From assembly GCA_905221605.1 (NCBI GenBank), contig CAJNDS010000125.1, positions 734,696 to 798,695 of the forward strand: a DNA stretch of 64,000 nucleotides. The letters run 5' to 3'. A model generated the notes under the pieces. It saw only the letters and a program-made list of their open reading frames with translations. It did not search any database and had not been told where the DNA came from. This DNA is from Symbiodinium natans (taxonomy: Eukaryota; Sar; Dinophyceae; Suessiales; Symbiodiniaceae). This document shows positions 41,235-53,375 of the stretch, piece after piece; position 1 is the first letter of the stretch, and every line of letters begins with the position of its first letter. The translations under genes and the position numbers were made by a program.

Positions 41235-41351
41235 TACAGGGTGGGGCCCCCTAGTGGAGTTATAAGGGCCCTAAATTGGGTTATAAGGACCCTAAGTTAG
41301 GTTATAAGTCCCTTAACTACAGTTAGTATAGTAAGGGGGCCCCACCCTGTA
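41235..41351 (+). mobile_element. MITE-like element, family A, copy 7 (internal deletion)
   Basis: 117 bp; 7 bases are missing near the left end (CTAGTGGAGTTATAAG), the ends intact. Confidence 0.88.
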
Positions 41352-41539
41352 TCACGCGCAATTCCAAGAAGAGATGCTAGCAATACTGACGAAGTAATGG
41401 CTCTCCCCTTCCGTCTCACAAGTTGGCTTCCGAAAAAAAGTGAGAGTAGGAGACGGAGCCCTTGAGCTGCTATTAAGGGTGGGACCCTAAACCCTAAACC
41501 CTTAACCCTAAACCCTAAACCCTAAACCCTAAACCCCAC

Positions 41540-41690
41540 TAAGGGTAGTTACATGGTCCCTTAATGTGGTCCATTCCCTCCCTTGAAGGGTTCTGAAGTA
41601 TGGGCCCTTGGGTTTTATAGGGTCTACAAGGGGCATATATGGAGTCCCCCTTTAAGGGCCCAGACTAAGGGGCCATGGAACTACCCTAAT
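41540..41690. mobile_element. Family F element, best preserved
   Basis: TAAGGGTAGTTACATGGTCC to GGCCATGGAACTACCCTAA; long matching ends, interior TGAAGTATGGGCCCTTGGG. About 150 bp. Confidence 0.75.
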
Positions 41691-42150
41691 TAAGATATAA
41701 TGGCTCGGGTGGGTGAAGGATGACACCGTGGCCCATTTTCCGGTCTCGGTCCCTTTCTGTGACGCCCGAAAACCGTAAACCCTAAAATTTGAAGCCCTGA
41801 AAATCCTAAACCTCTAAACCCTAAAGCCCCCAAACCCCAAACCTCTAAAGCCCCAAGAGCCCTAAAAGCCCTAAGAGCCCTAAATGAAAGCCCCAAAAGC
41901 CCTCAAACCCTCCAAAAACCCTCAAAACCCTAAGACCCCTAGAACCCTAAGAGCCCTTGAACCTGACCCTAAGAGCCCTAAATGCCCTTAGAAAACACCC
42001 TAAAAGCCCTAAACCCCTAAACCCCTAAACCCCTAAACCCCTAAACCCCTAAACCCCTAAACCCCTTAACCCCTTAACCCCTAAACCCTAAACCCTAAAC
42101 CCTAAACCCCTAAACCCTAAACCCCTAAACCCTAAACCCTAAATCCTCAG

Positions 42151-42226
42151 GCAGCCCAGCGCGCCTTCAAAGAGCCAGGAGCCCAAATGCTTTGTTCCAA
42201 GGAGGGGCGGCGCACTCTTGCGGTTG
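42151..42226 (+). CDS. Exon-like island
   Basis: After TCCTCAG the frame AAQRAFKEPGAQMLCSKEGR then RTLAV is open between CCCTAAA and TTTAGGG arrays. AAQRAF could be the helix-2 motif of an RRM, but the match is short. Confidence 0.4.
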
Positions 42227-44236
42227 AGGGTTTAGGGTTTAGGGTTTAGGGTTTAGGGTTTAGGGTTTAGGGTTTAGGGGGTGTAGGGTTTATTGAGAGT
42301 TCGTTTTTTGAAGGGGGGGGGGGGGGGGGGCTTGGTTTGGGTTTTCCCATACCTGCCAAGATCCCTGCACTAAGGAATACTCTCTAGATCAGACTGGGAA
42401 GCTTCGTACAATGAAAGCAACGTTTCATGCATAAGCTGTTGGGGATGTTCTGGGTTTCCTGTTCTTCTGCTGGAGCTTTTGGTTCGAGGTTTAGAGTTAA
42501 GGAGTTTAGGGTTTACACCCTAAACCCTAACCCTCAAACCCTCAACCTAGCCCATTCTTCTAAGTACTCCAAGCATTAAGGGGAATGCTACGCCAAAGTT
42601 CTATATTTTGATGGATTCATGTGGCTTGCTTGAGTTCCAGGCATCTTTTTGTTTTTCTTGGGCACGATCAAGTTTTCGGCAAAGAAGGGTTTTTCTTCAG
42701 AAAGCGTCCCTTCTGAAACCCTACGCTCGAAGAGCAGCTGTCTTGGAATCCCACACCCTTCCTGAACTCCTAATTTAAACCCTAAACCCCAAGCCCGGAG
42801 CAACCCCCCCCCCCCCCCCCCCCCCCCCCCCGGGCCCCAACAAAAAGCCGGAGCGGTGTTCCTGTTGTTTTTTTCGGGCTTGGGCTTGCTTGTGATCCCT
42901 TTCAAGCAGAGAAGAGCACACCTTTCATCCCATGCAGATTCTAAGCCCTAAGCCCTGTAGGCCTTTAATCTTTTAGGTATAGGGGATGTCAGCCCTTACT
43001 AGGGATGAAAGTACCCCCTATGAAATTCTCATTCAGGATTGCTACCATATGGCGGACCATCCCAACTTATCCCCTTAGTAGCCCTAAACCCTAAACCCTA
43101 AACCCTAAACCCTAAACCCTAAACCCTAAACCCTAACCCCTAAACCCTAAACCCTAAACCCAAGCTTCAGAGCCCGCCCTCCTGAGAAGAGCCTCAGATG
43201 GGGCCGAGGCCGAAATAAGGCTCACGTGAGAGAAGAGGATCAGGTGAGCCAGGCCAGCCCGGGGGGTACAGAGATGTGTTTCAGGGTTTAGGGTTTAGAG
43301 TTTTGGGGTTGAGGGTTTAGGGTTTAGGAGTTTTTAGGTTCTAGGGCTCAGGACTTTAGGCTAGGGTTGAGGGTCTGCGGCTAAGATGCGGGGTGAATAT
43401 ACCGTATGTTCTTTCGACGCCACGGCCCTAAATACACTCCAACTGCAGGTTAGTACCCTAAACCCTAAACCCCAAACCCCAAACCCCAAACCCTAAACCC
43501 TAAACCCTAAACCCTAAACCCTAAACCCCCGAAAATCCAAAGCCATACGTAGCATTAGATGCAAAGGTTTACAACTCATTTCAAGGGTTGCCGTGGCTTC
43601 AAGCAACGGCGCAGCTGCGCACGGTTGAGTCTGGCCGTAAACCCTATTTGTTAATCGAAACCCTAAACCCTAAACCCTGAATCCCAAACCCTAAACCCTG
43701 AACCCCAAACCCTAAACCCTAAACCCTGAACCCTAAACCCTAAAACCTAAACCCTAAACCCTAAACCCTTGAACCCTAAATCTCAAGGCGTACGGGTGAG
43801 GGTTCTGGAGTGTAGGACCCGGCATGATCGGGCTACGTTGCATCAGGGTCCACGTACATATCTTGAGCATGCTTGCCAGGGTTTCCTTATGGGGTTTATG
43901 TAGGGTTTAGGGTTTGGATTTGGGGTTTAGGGTTTGGGGTTTAGGGTTTAGGGTTTAGGGTTTAGGGGTTTAGGGGTCTAGGGTTCATGGTGGTTCCCAC
44001 TATGTTAGGGTTCCTTTCTTATGGGCCCCCTGTATACTACGACACCCCTATAAGGAACCCACGGCATGGACCCTAATTTAGCAGCCCTTACAGGGTGGGG
44101 CCTAGAATCTTCTGCAGGGTTCTTCGGGTAGCTAGGAGCTATAGCAGTGAAAGGGTTTAGGGTTGAGGGTTGTCCTGAAGCTCACCCTGAATCCTAAACC
44201 CTAAACACTAAACACTAAACAATAGACCCTAGACCC

Positions 44237-44360
44237 TACAGGGTGGGGCCCCCAAGTTATAAGTAGAGTTATAAGGGCCCTAAATTGGGTTATAAGGACC
44301 CTAAGTTAGGTTATAAGTCCCTTAACTACAGCTAGTATAGTAAGGGGGCCCCACCCTGTA
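44237..44360 (+). mobile_element. MITE-like element, family A, copy 8
   Basis: 124 bp, ends intact. A solo 14-base end (TACAGGGTGGGGCC) lies 150 bp upstream at 44089-44102. A remnant of another element (GGATGCCCTGATTCCC) starts just downstream. Confidence 0.9.
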
Positions 44361-44808
44361 TACTAGGATGCCCTGATTCCCTTTGTGAGGGTTTAGGGAT
44401 ATAGGGTTTAGGGTTACTGGGAAGCAAAGAATTCTATATGGAGTTTATGATCGCAAGCGACCCTCAGAACCCCAAGTAGTAGGATCCCCTTATAATAAGG
44501 ACCCCGATACCCTAAACCCTAGCCCTAAACCCTCAACCCTAAACCCTAAACCCTAAACCCACCCCTATTGTCGTAAACCCCTATGTGGGAACCACCGCAA
44601 GGATCTAGTCATGGCTCGAGTAATGTCAGCCTCCAGGTACTAGATCTCAGCGCTTCAGGGCTTCGTTTCCCCTTATGTTCGAAAAAAGAATGCTTCAACC
44701 CTCCACCCTAAACCCTAAGCCCCAAACCTTTCATGCTGAACCCTAAACCCTGAACCCTGAACCCTAAACCCCAAATCCTAAACCCTGAACTCTACGGCCT
44801 TTCCTCAG

Positions 44809-44897
44809 GCGCAGGAATCGGCAATGCAGCCGGCGACGCTGCCGCAGCCCACCGCGCAACATGATCCGTCGCCAGCCCCGGCTGTCGGAGGGGCTCT
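44809..44897 (+). CDS. Gln/Pro/Ala-rich exon-like island
   Basis: After TCCTCAG the frame AQESAMQPATLPQPTAQHDP then SPAPAVGGAL is open and looks like a disordered region; CTT|GCAGGG would be a GC donor. CCCTAAA variants precede it. Confidence 0.4.
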
Positions 44898-45206
44898 TGC
44901 AGGGTCCGGGATGTTTGAAAGGGTTTTAAGTAGGGTTGAGTATCCTTACTTTCGGCCCTACTGATAAGTTCCCATGAATCTTGATCCAAGTAATTCTAGA
45001 AGATTTCGTGGTACTGCTGGAACAGAGCCGGGTGCTTTTACGCCATATACGTTAACCCCAAGCCCTAAACCCTAACAACCTTGACGATCACTATGTCGGC
45101 TTTTTTGTTCTCAATGAAAATGGGGGGCGAGGGGGGAGGGACTTGAACAAACATGCCATCAACAAGCTTGATAAACCTCGCATTCAGGTAGGCTGTTCCT
45201 TGTACC

Positions 45207-45304
45207 ATGTAAATGTACCCATATATAGTATATGCTTGGGCCTTAAATGGGTTCCCCTATAGTAGCTTGGGGCATGAGTACATGCCGTGTAGGTACATGG
45301 ACCC
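45207..45304. mobile_element. Family G element
   Basis: CATGTAAATGTACCCATATA, then ATGCTTGGGCCTTAAATGGG, then AGTAGCTTGGGGCATGAGTA and GTAGGTACATGGACC. Uninterrupted interior TTCCCCTATAGTAGCTT. Confidence 0.65.
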
Positions 45305-45631
45305 TTAGGGTAACCTGGGTTTCCAGGCGGGTTTAGGGTTTAGGGTGCACAGCCGAGGTTTACATTATACCTGGCAGACGTCCCAGCAGACTTCGGCAAG
45401 CAGGCGTGCGAGTTGTGCATTGGGGTCGCCTTGAACTCAGCAAGCTCAGCACCCTCAATCCCTGAGCACCCGAACTCAAAACGCCCTAGACCCTACACCC
45501 TAAACCCTAAACCCTAAACCTGAAGCCCTGAGCCTTGAAATGATTCCTGTCTTCTGGTCGGTGTCGAAGGCAACCGAAAACCCCGTTTTTCTCATCAAAA
45601 CAGGGTACAGAAGGCCACCATCAACATGATT

Positions 45632-45751
45632 CCTTGGTAGCCCAGTGGTACCCTTTTGCACCTTGTTTTTGTTTCAAGATTCCCTCAATTATAAAGTAGC
45701 CAACCCTAAAGAAGGGTACCCTTTTTGTAGTATGGTTCCTGCGCTACCAAG
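45632..45751. mobile_element. Family C element with ATTC target duplication
   Basis: Ends CCTTGGTAGCCCAGTGGTAC and GCGCTACCAAG; ATTC precedes CTTGG and follows CCAAG. The interior has no heptamer array. The adjacent sequence may be exonic. Confidence 0.8.
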
Positions 45752-46122
45752 ATTCCCGAACTCAAACACCAAATGCCGCCCCCAGAAATACAAGCATCCT
45801 AAACTCTCCTCTCCTAGAGCTAACCTTGAAAACAATACATGCCCCAAGCCTTCGCGCCCTCAACGACCCTAAATACCAGAAGGCTAAACCCCCAAATCCC
45901 TCAAAGCCTAGAACCCTAAACCCGAAACCCTAAATGACCGGCAAAACCCTCAAAGCGCTTAAAGCCAACAAAAACCTCACAGACCCCGAACTCCCTGACT
46001 CCCTAACTCCCAAGCCCCGAACCCAAAGTTGGAACCCCATCCTCTCATCTCCAGTTCAGCCCTAAACCCTAAGCCCTAAGCCCTAAGCCCTAAACCCTAA
46101 ACCCTAAACCCTAAACCCTCAC

Positions 46123-46220
46123 CCTGTTGAACCGACTCTGGAGCTTTGCCAGGACCTGGACAAGCTCCACGCTCACCTCGGGCTCCAGAAGCCCAAAGTC
46201 ACGAAGCTGCTCTACCCCAG
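46123..46220 (+). CDS. Exon-like island, helical
   Basis: The frame PVEPTLELCQDLDKLHAHLG then LQKPKVTKLLYPRPFCGA is open between CCCTAAA (46085-46120) and TTTAGGG (46243 on). Amphipathic helix-like. No family recognised. Confidence 0.45.
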
Positions 46221-46692
46221 GCCTTTTTGTGGGGCACCTTGGGGTTTAGGGTTCAGGGTTTAGGGTTTAGGGTTTAGGGTTTAGGGTTTGGGGTTTGGGG
46301 TTTGGGGTCTAGGGTTTAGGGTTTGGGGTCTAGGGTTTAAGGTTTAGGGTTTAGGGTCTAGGTTCAGGGTGCGCAGGGCAGTTCATTTGGGGCACCCTGG
46401 CCGTTTTGCCCTTGAAGCCGTAAACCCAAAACCCTCAAACCCTACTGGCAGCCTACCGGTAAAGGTTAGGAGGGTTTTAGGGTTTAGGGTTTAGGGTTTA
46501 GGGTTTAGGGTTTAGGGTTTAGGGTTTAGGGTTTAGGGTTTAGGGTTTAGGGCGATAAGGCAGGACCGGAGAGCAGGGCAAACGTGCTGCGTGTAATTCT
46601 TAATATTAAGCCTGGCGACGCTTAGTTCGTGTGTAGGGTTTAGGGTTTAGGGTTTAGGGTTTAGGGTTTAGGGTTTAGGGTTTAGGGTTTAG

Positions 46693-46794
46693 GGAGGAGT
46701 AGGCCCTTATATTTTTGGGGGTTGGAGTTCCCTGATAATCCCCTTCACACCAAAAATGTGCACCCTTTTTACTCCTAGGTTACTCCTGGGTCTA
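46693..46794. mobile_element. Family E element abutting a TTTAGGG array
   Basis: GAGGAGTAGGCCC to GGTTACTCCTGGGTCTAC, with the interior AAAATGTGCACCCTTTTTAC intact. The TTTAGGG array ends at its left edge. Confidence 0.7.
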
Positions 46795-48162
46795 CTATAT
46801 ATGTGTATGTACTAAACCCTAAACAATAAAACCCTAAACCCCTCAGCCCCAAGACCTGAAACCCTGCCATGAAACTCTCGACCCTAAACCCTAAGCCCTA
46901 AACCCTATACTGCGAGGATGAGAAGCGACAAATGTTCCGCAATCCTGCGATATAGCACGCAGCAAGAGGCTCCCTGGGAATGAGTTCAGGGACCAATGGA
47001 GGTTCAGGGTGCTAGGGGTCCAGGGTTTAGGGTTTAGGGTTTAGGGTTAAGGCCCGCGCATGTTCAGGGACCTAGGCTTTCAGGGCTTTACGGCTTTCCT
47101 GGCTTTCGGGGCTTCAGGGTCAACGTCCTTCATGAACCTCTTGATACCCCTTGTAAGGCGATGTTTTGTTTTTCTGCACAGCATATATGTATATATATAT
47201 ATATATAATTATAGCAGTGCTTATATGACTGTTCTTGGTGAATGTATATAAGGTTCCTTCTTAATATTGGTGAGTGTATATACTTGGTGTCCTTTTGGGG
47301 ATACAAGAAATATAAACCCATTGATCGGTAAATTTACGTCCTCGACCACTGATGTTGTGTAATCCCTACTTCATATACATAGTTGTGTATCTGGGTGAAC
47401 TGTCCCGAACCCTACGTCTGAAACCTAAAGCCCGAACTAGATATCAACCTTCCCACACAATTCTAAACCTTCCTGGGAACTCCTTCTGAAGCAAACCCTA
47501 AACCCTAAATCCTAAACCCTAAACCCTAAACCCTAAATCCGAAACCCCAAACCCTGAACCCTAAACCCTAAACCACAATCCCAAAACCCCGCGCATCCCT
47601 GGACCAATCTTGCCAGCATTTTTTTTTCCCGCTTGAAGCCCAGGGTTTAGGGTTTAGGGTTTAGGGTTTAGGGTTTAGGGTTTAGGGTTAGGGTTTACGG
47701 TTTAGGGTGTAGGGTTGGGGTTTAGGGTTTAGGGTTTCAAAGCCCCCCGAACCCCCTGAGCCCCAAACCCACAATTCCGAAGGTTGATATGGGCTTTACA
47801 GCAAAGTCCAAGAGCCCCCCAAAATTTTAAAGGTGGCAAAACATGGTGGGGGTGATCAAAGCCCACGGAACACTTCGAATCCTAAACCCTAAACCCTAAA
47901 CCCTAAACCCTAATCCCCAAACCCCAAACCCTAAACCCTAAACCCTAATCCCTCCTCAACCTCCAGGCCTCCCAACTGGCAACCGAAACCCTACACCTTC
48001 ATCCTCTAAGGTTTGGGGTTTCGGGTCCCTAAACCATAAACCCTAAACCCCAAACCCTAAACCCTACACCCTAAACCCTACACCGAGGGTGCGGGGTTTA
48101 GGGTTTAGGGCTAGTAGCCCTAAACCCTAAACCCTAAACCCCAGGAAGCCCTTAACGCGCAG

Positions 48163-48239
48163 GCTTTTGCAGCCTTGGGCATGCTGCAAGATCGCCTTGT
48201 GCTCGTCCACAGCCCCAGGGGCTCCCCCAAGAATCAAAG
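48163..48239 (+). CDS. Exon-like island
   Basis: After CGCGCAG the frame AFAALGMLQDRLVLVHSPRG then SPKNQ is open. CCCTAAA units lie upstream (48118-48142) and a TTTAGGG array follows (48277-48350). Function unknown. Confidence 0.45.
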
Positions 48240-49843
48240 CTCGGGGGGTTTGGGGATTGAGGCTTCAGGGCTGTTTAGGGTTTAGGGTTTAGGGTTTAGG
48301 GTTTAGGGTTTAGGGTTTAGGGTTTAGGGTTTAGGGTTTAGGGTTCAAGGCTTGGAGTTTAGGGTTTAGGGTTCAAGGCTTGGAGTTTAGGGTTTAGGGT
48401 TCAGTGGCTTGGAGTTTAGGGTTCTAAGTTTGGGTTTAGGGCTTGGAGTTTAGGGTTTAAGTTTAGGGTTTAGGGCTTGGAGTTTAGGGTTTAGGGTTCA
48501 GGGCTTGGAGTTCAGGGCTTGGAGTTTTGGGTTTATGGTTTAGTGTTTAGGTTCAAGGGTTAGGGGTTTTAGGGTTTTCGGGTTTTTTGGGGAGAGTCTT
48601 AGAGTGTAGGGCGTTCGGGCATTTCTTGGGGCTTCGGGTGTTTCTTTGGGGGTGACAGGGTATAACCCCTAAACCAAAGATCCTCAGCCCCAGCTGTTTT
48701 TTTTGGCAAGATCATCCACCGGTTCGAGCGCGGGGCGAGCGCTGCACTGAGTAGGATGCTCTGCCAATGCTGGGCTTTCTTCACAAAGCCAAGGGATGCA
48801 GGAGTCTGCAGGAGGATAGGTAGCTGGTTTTCGGGTTCGGGGTTGAAGCGGTTAAGGGAATAACGACCCTCAGCCCTCCAACCCTAGATCCCAAACCCTA
48901 CACCTTAATTAACCTTTGCGCTGGGTTGTTCACATCCCCCCGCCCTTCCTCCGGAGAGACGCTTGGAGTTGTCCCCTGCCGAAAAAGACACCCAAAACCC
49001 CTTTACATCCCCCACCCTAAACCCTAAGCCCTGAACCCCAAAAGAATCAATCCGTAGCCTTAACCCTAACCAACCCAGCCCCAAACACCCTCAACCCCCC
49101 AAAAGCCCCAAAACCCCTAAAACCCTAGACAAGCAAAACACCCCCCCCCCCCCAATGCGAGTGAGCAAAGTGACCCTAAACCCTAAACCCTAAATCCTAA
49201 ACCCTAAACCCTGAACCCTAAACCCTAAACCCTAAACCCTAAACCCTAAACCCTGAACCCTAAACCCTAAACCCTAAACCCTACACAAGCAAAATAAAAA
49301 AGCAAGGTGAATGAGCAAAGTGGCGAAGAGCAGCATCCCAGGGCACAGCCGGAGAGCTCAGCTCGCTGCGAAGGGGGGGGGGGGGGGTGCAGGGGCCCGT
49401 TTTTTTTTTTTTTTATGTGTTCCTCCCTTCTCCTGCTACTACTACATAGGGTTTTGGGTGTGGGGTTTCGGGTGGGTGGGGGGCTGGCCCAGGATTTTTG
49501 TCTTAATAACACCCTGTTACTACTATGAATTGCTTAAGAACCTTCCCCCATTTAAAAAAGTTAGCAATCCCTACAACAAACCCTTAGAAGGAAGACTTGT
49601 TTTTTTCTTTTTTTTTTTTTGGGGGGGGGGGGGCTTCTTAAGCAAACAGTAAGCTAGGGGGGGCGCCACTTCCAAGGTGCACGCGCGCGCGCTTCCAAGG
49701 TGCACGCGCCGTCTGTGTCCCAGGTGCACGCGCAACGTTGGGGACCTGCGCAGGGCCGAGTGTTCTTGCACCCTGAAGCCTCAACCGCAAACCCTTAACC
49801 CTAAGGCCCAAGCCTGAAAACCCCTGAAAGCCCTCTCCGACCC

Positions 49844-49882
49844 GTGCCACCCAAACGAGCGTCGGGCTTGTTTGGGTGCCAA
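49844..49882. repeat. Hairpin family (GTGCCACCCAAACGAGC), copy 1
   Basis: Arms GTGCCACCCAAACGAGC and GCTTGTTTGGGTGCCA around a short loop, followed by AGATCCCTGAA. Confidence 0.9.
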
Positions 49883-50592
49883 GATCCCTGAACTAACCTT
49901 AAACCTCAAACCCCAGACCCCAAACCAAACCTTGGACCCCAAACCCTAGACTCTAAACCCCGAAGCCTCAAGTCTGAAGCCTAGAACCCTAAATCCTAAA
50001 GCTAAAACCCTTAACCCTAACCCCTGAACCCCTAAAGCCAAAACCCTAAACTCTAAACCCAAAACCCTTAAACTGCAAACCCTCTGTAGACAACCTTCAA
50101 GTTTGAGACGATGCCAGTCAAATTCTTCCGAAAGCTTACCGAGGTCATGAATCCACCTCCACGCTGAACACTGACGTCCCACGCAAGACCCATGCCCCTA
50201 AACCTTCAACCCAGGGCCCCGAACTTTACAATTCACATTCGGACCGCCTCTTGGCCTCCTGTTCTCGTGCGATGCTCTTCAGCGACATCGGCATTGCCAG
50301 CAGCAGCGGCCCTAACAATGAGCGGCCTCAGACTAAGGACTCACGGGACATTGAAGGATCTGTAACAGAGAGTTCTTCGGCTTTCAGTCACTTGCACTAA
50401 CCGAAACATCCTAGCATGTGTGGGTGCCCAGAGCTGCAACCACCCGGAATTGTGTGAGTCGAGTTTGGCAATGCTAGGACTATGATGCCCAAACCTTCAA
50501 CTGGGTGCTGCTGAAGCATGGGGTAGCCAGAAGCTACAGGAACCCCCTACAAACCTCACCCAAGCCCCTTTCAGGAACCGCTCCGTCTTTCA

Positions 50593-50811
50593 GTGCCTGG
50601 ATCCTTCGCCCGCATTGGCCTCAGGATGGCTTCAAGCCTTCCGGAAGTCGGTGAGGGCTCCGGGTTCAGGGTGCAGAGCATTCGACGGACTGGGGTCCTA
50701 CAACATAGAGAAGCCCCTGAGGTGTTGTTGGGCTATGGCTTCGGCATTGACCAGCGCAGCCCAGCTGCCATCGAAGCAGTGGTGGATCGCCCGGCCCCGA
50801 AAAGGGTTTAG
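50593..50811 (+). CDS. Possible exon region, frame uncertain
   Basis: A heptamer-free stretch is open in two frames: MPGSFARIGLRMASSLPEVG with later VLLGYGFGIDQRSPAAIEAV, and MASGWLQAFRKSVRAPGSGC with later GSYNIEKPLRCCWAMASALT. A TTTAGGG-variant array follows. Neither frame resembles a known protein. Confidence 0.3.
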   Translation: MPGSFARIGLRMASSLPEVGEGSGFRVQSIRRTGVLQHREAPEVLLGYGFGIDQRSPAAIEAVVDRPAPKRV

Positions 50812-51515
50812 GGTTGAGGGTCGAGGGTTCAGGGTTGGGGATTGGGGGTTGGGGGTTGGGGGCTGGGGGCTGGGGGTTGAGGGTTTCGGGTTCAGGGTTT
50901 AAGGCTTAGGGCTCAGGAAGGGTTTTGGGTCTAGGGTTTAGGGTTTAGCGTGGGGGATGTAACGTTCCAGGGTGTTTTGAGAGTGGAGGGTGTGGCCAGG
51001 AGCATGTATCCTTAAGTTCCCGTGGCCAAATGGTCAAAAAGGAGGGCGAGCTTGAATGCCTGAGCTGAGCCGCAAAGGGGTTCCTGTCTGTTGAGTTTGG
51101 GCCCAAAGTATATGCTCCTGAGGCATTGCGAACCTTCAAGCCTTGCAACCTTAAACCCTGGACCCTGAAGACTACCTAGGGAACCTTGCAGTTTGGTGAA
51201 TGTTTCCGTCACAAAACAATCGGCGCTCAAAACACACATCGTGTTTCCGTTTGGGTGTCCCCCGATACATATATTCTGGCCGTGTATATTCTCAGGCCCT
51301 AAGCTCCAGCGGGTCCACACTTGTTCTGCTTGTTGACCTTTTGGCTGAGCAGGCAGGCGTGCCCGCAACATGAGCAGCAGGTCGGCAGCAGCAGCAGTAC
51401 CAGCAGCAGGTCTAGCAGCAGCAACACCAGTAGTTTTAAAGCAATCAATGATCGCCGCATCACCTTTAAAGCAATGAATGATCGCCACCGCAGATAGAGT
51501 GGCCTGAGGACAACC

Positions 51516-51809
51516 TTGAGATCAGCTGCAGTCGTGCCAGCGGCTGTCGGCGCTCAGTCAGCAGGCTCGGCGGAAGACCCGACAGGCCCGTCTTCGGACG
51601 GGCCCCTCGAGACCTCTGCTGAGACCGGTCGGCAGCCGCTGTCAAGGCGGAGGAAGATGCTGAGTTTAAGAAGGCCAGGCAGTGCAACTTGCAGTCTGAA
51701 AGCTCGGTTGGGGGGGTTTGAAGTCCACGGGCCCCCAGGGACACGGTTTTCCCCCTCGACTGCTTTGTCGTCGGGACGACTGTACACTTATGTTGCTCAT
51801 TTTCTATGA
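51516..51809 (+). CDS. Possible upstream coding region before the kinase
   Basis: An ATG at 51516 opens a 97-residue frame rich in Ser/Pro/Arg (SAEDPTGPSSDGPLETSAET, GRQPLSRRRKMLSLRRPGSA) that stops at 51807-51809, overlapping the kinase ATG. The kinase frame is also open here, so this stretch may instead be kinase N-terminal sequence or untranslated leader. No domain recognised. Confidence 0.25.
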   Translation: MRSAAVVPAAVGAQSAGSAEDPTGPSSDGPLETSAETGRQPLSRRRKMLSLRRPGSATCSLKARLGGFEVHGPPGTRFSPSTALSSGRLYTYVAHFL

Positions 51810-53321
51810 ATCCTTTGGGCGAGGGCAAGAACTTCCATACAAGAGCTCTGTCCCCTGATGAGGCGTGGGAGGATTTCATCACTGACCTCGGAGCTGGCCG
51901 CTTCAACTCCGTGCGGCTGTTAGGCGCCGGTGGAATGGGCGCAGCGTTCGTCTTCCGGAGTGCGGAAGACTTCGGAGAACGCGCGCTGAGGGTGCAATTG
52001 GCACCTGCAGCCTCGGAGACGGGGCCAACCAGCGCCGAAATCCGCCAGGCCGGAGGATTCTTTCGCTAATTTGAGTTTGGTCAAAAAATATTTCCGGGGG
52101 GGCAATTTCGTAACATGCGTGCCAGGGGCAGTTTAGGGATTAGGATGTACAAAATCACGGACCTGCAAGTGCCAGGAAGCTCAGATGATGGAAGCATTGA
52201 GACACCCTAACATGGTGCAGATCTATGAATGGGGTCGAATCAGGGGACACTCGGCTGAAACCAGCACATATTCGGGGCGCAGGGTGAGTGTTTTCGGATA
52301 TCAGGAATCTGAACACTACACTGGGGCTAGTAGGGCTGCGCGGCGAGGAATCCACTACATATCCATGGAGCTGCTGCAGTCCGACTTGTGTGTCACGATC
52401 GCAGAGAGTGGCACTTTCGGCATGGAGCGAGCGGCCTCCGTTCTGGGCCAGCTGTTGAGCGCGCTGCTGTACATCCATGGACAGGGCCGATGCTGGGGTT
52501 TAGGGTTTAGGGCTTCGGGCGTAGGTTTTATTAGGGTTGTATTGTTAGACCCTGAAAACCCAAATCCCCAGGCCTTAAAGAAACCAGGCAAAGCCCTAAA
52601 CTCAAAAGTCCCAGGGAATGCCGAATACACACGCCCAAGGCCTCTTTCAAACCTCAACTGTTCACCATCACATGGCCGATAAATCAAAGAGGATCTCATG
52701 CGCAGGGACGTCAAGACGCAGAATATTTTCTTGAGCGGCCATGTGGCAAAGCTGGGAGATCTTGGGCTGGTCTGTCCGAGTTGTGAGGCAGAGTAATTCG
52801 CCAATCCCGCCAAAGCCCAAAGCGTAAACCGCGTCCCGCCATGTCATCCCCTCCTCGTACTTGACTTCCCCTGTCTGCAGGGTGACAGCGTCGCTGGCAC
52901 GCCAAACTATTTACCCTGGGCGATGTGGCACGCTGAAGAGCCAATGTCGCCGCGGGCTGATCAGTTCGGCGCAGCGTGTGTTTTGCGCCGTGGCTAGAAC
53001 ATGTCAATCTAGCATTTGGCCTTATGAAGCTATAGTCAGACTCAGTCCCTGTCAAGCCGACACCAAGTTGAGACGTAGACCCAACTTCAGTGACCCGACG
53101 TTGCTCTTGCATCCAGGTATGAGATGGTGGAGGCCGTGATGGCTTTTCCGGCGTGCCCTGCAGGTGTCCAGGATGTACCACAGCATCGCGTGCACCACCG
53201 CACATGGCAGTCGCACGGCGGCCTGCTGTCATGGGCATTGGGCGAGCTGTTCGGGCCTCGACTGCAGATCAAGCCAGTGGCCGCTCAGCTGTTTAGCGGC
53301 GCCCCACCAACCGAATTCTGA
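51806..53321 (+). CDS. Serine/threonine protein kinase-like gene, five exons
   Basis: Exons 51806-52028 (end by frame), 52176-52485, 52690-52787, 52881-52984, 53117-53321. They join in frame. Kinase motifs occur in order: Gly-rich loop GAGGMGAAF, ERALRVQL where arginine stands in place of the usual VAIK lysine, helix-C EAQMMEALRHPNMVQIYEW, HYISMELLQ hinge, catalytic loop RRDVKTQNIFL, KLGDLGL (DLG for DFG), GTPNYLPWAMW (APE-region variant), ADQFGAACVLYEM (helix F). The QNIFL loop resembles NEK-type kinases. After YEMVEAVMAFPA similarity fades and the last exon runs to TGA 53319-53321. All four introns are GC-AG. The Lys-to-Arg and PE-to-WA changes suggest weak or no catalysis, or a decaying copy. 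Start ATG 51806 is a choice; the frame is open further upstream. Confidence 0.78.
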
Positions 53322-53375
53322 CCCAGGCAGTGTTGCCTACCGTATTCGAAGATATTTTATATTTACATCCCCTGC

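Noticed and set aside
51012-51488. 158-residue minus-strand frame upstream of the kinase
   Set aside because: Poor composition, GCTGCT-type repeat within, and no recognisable domain; no supporting splice signals.
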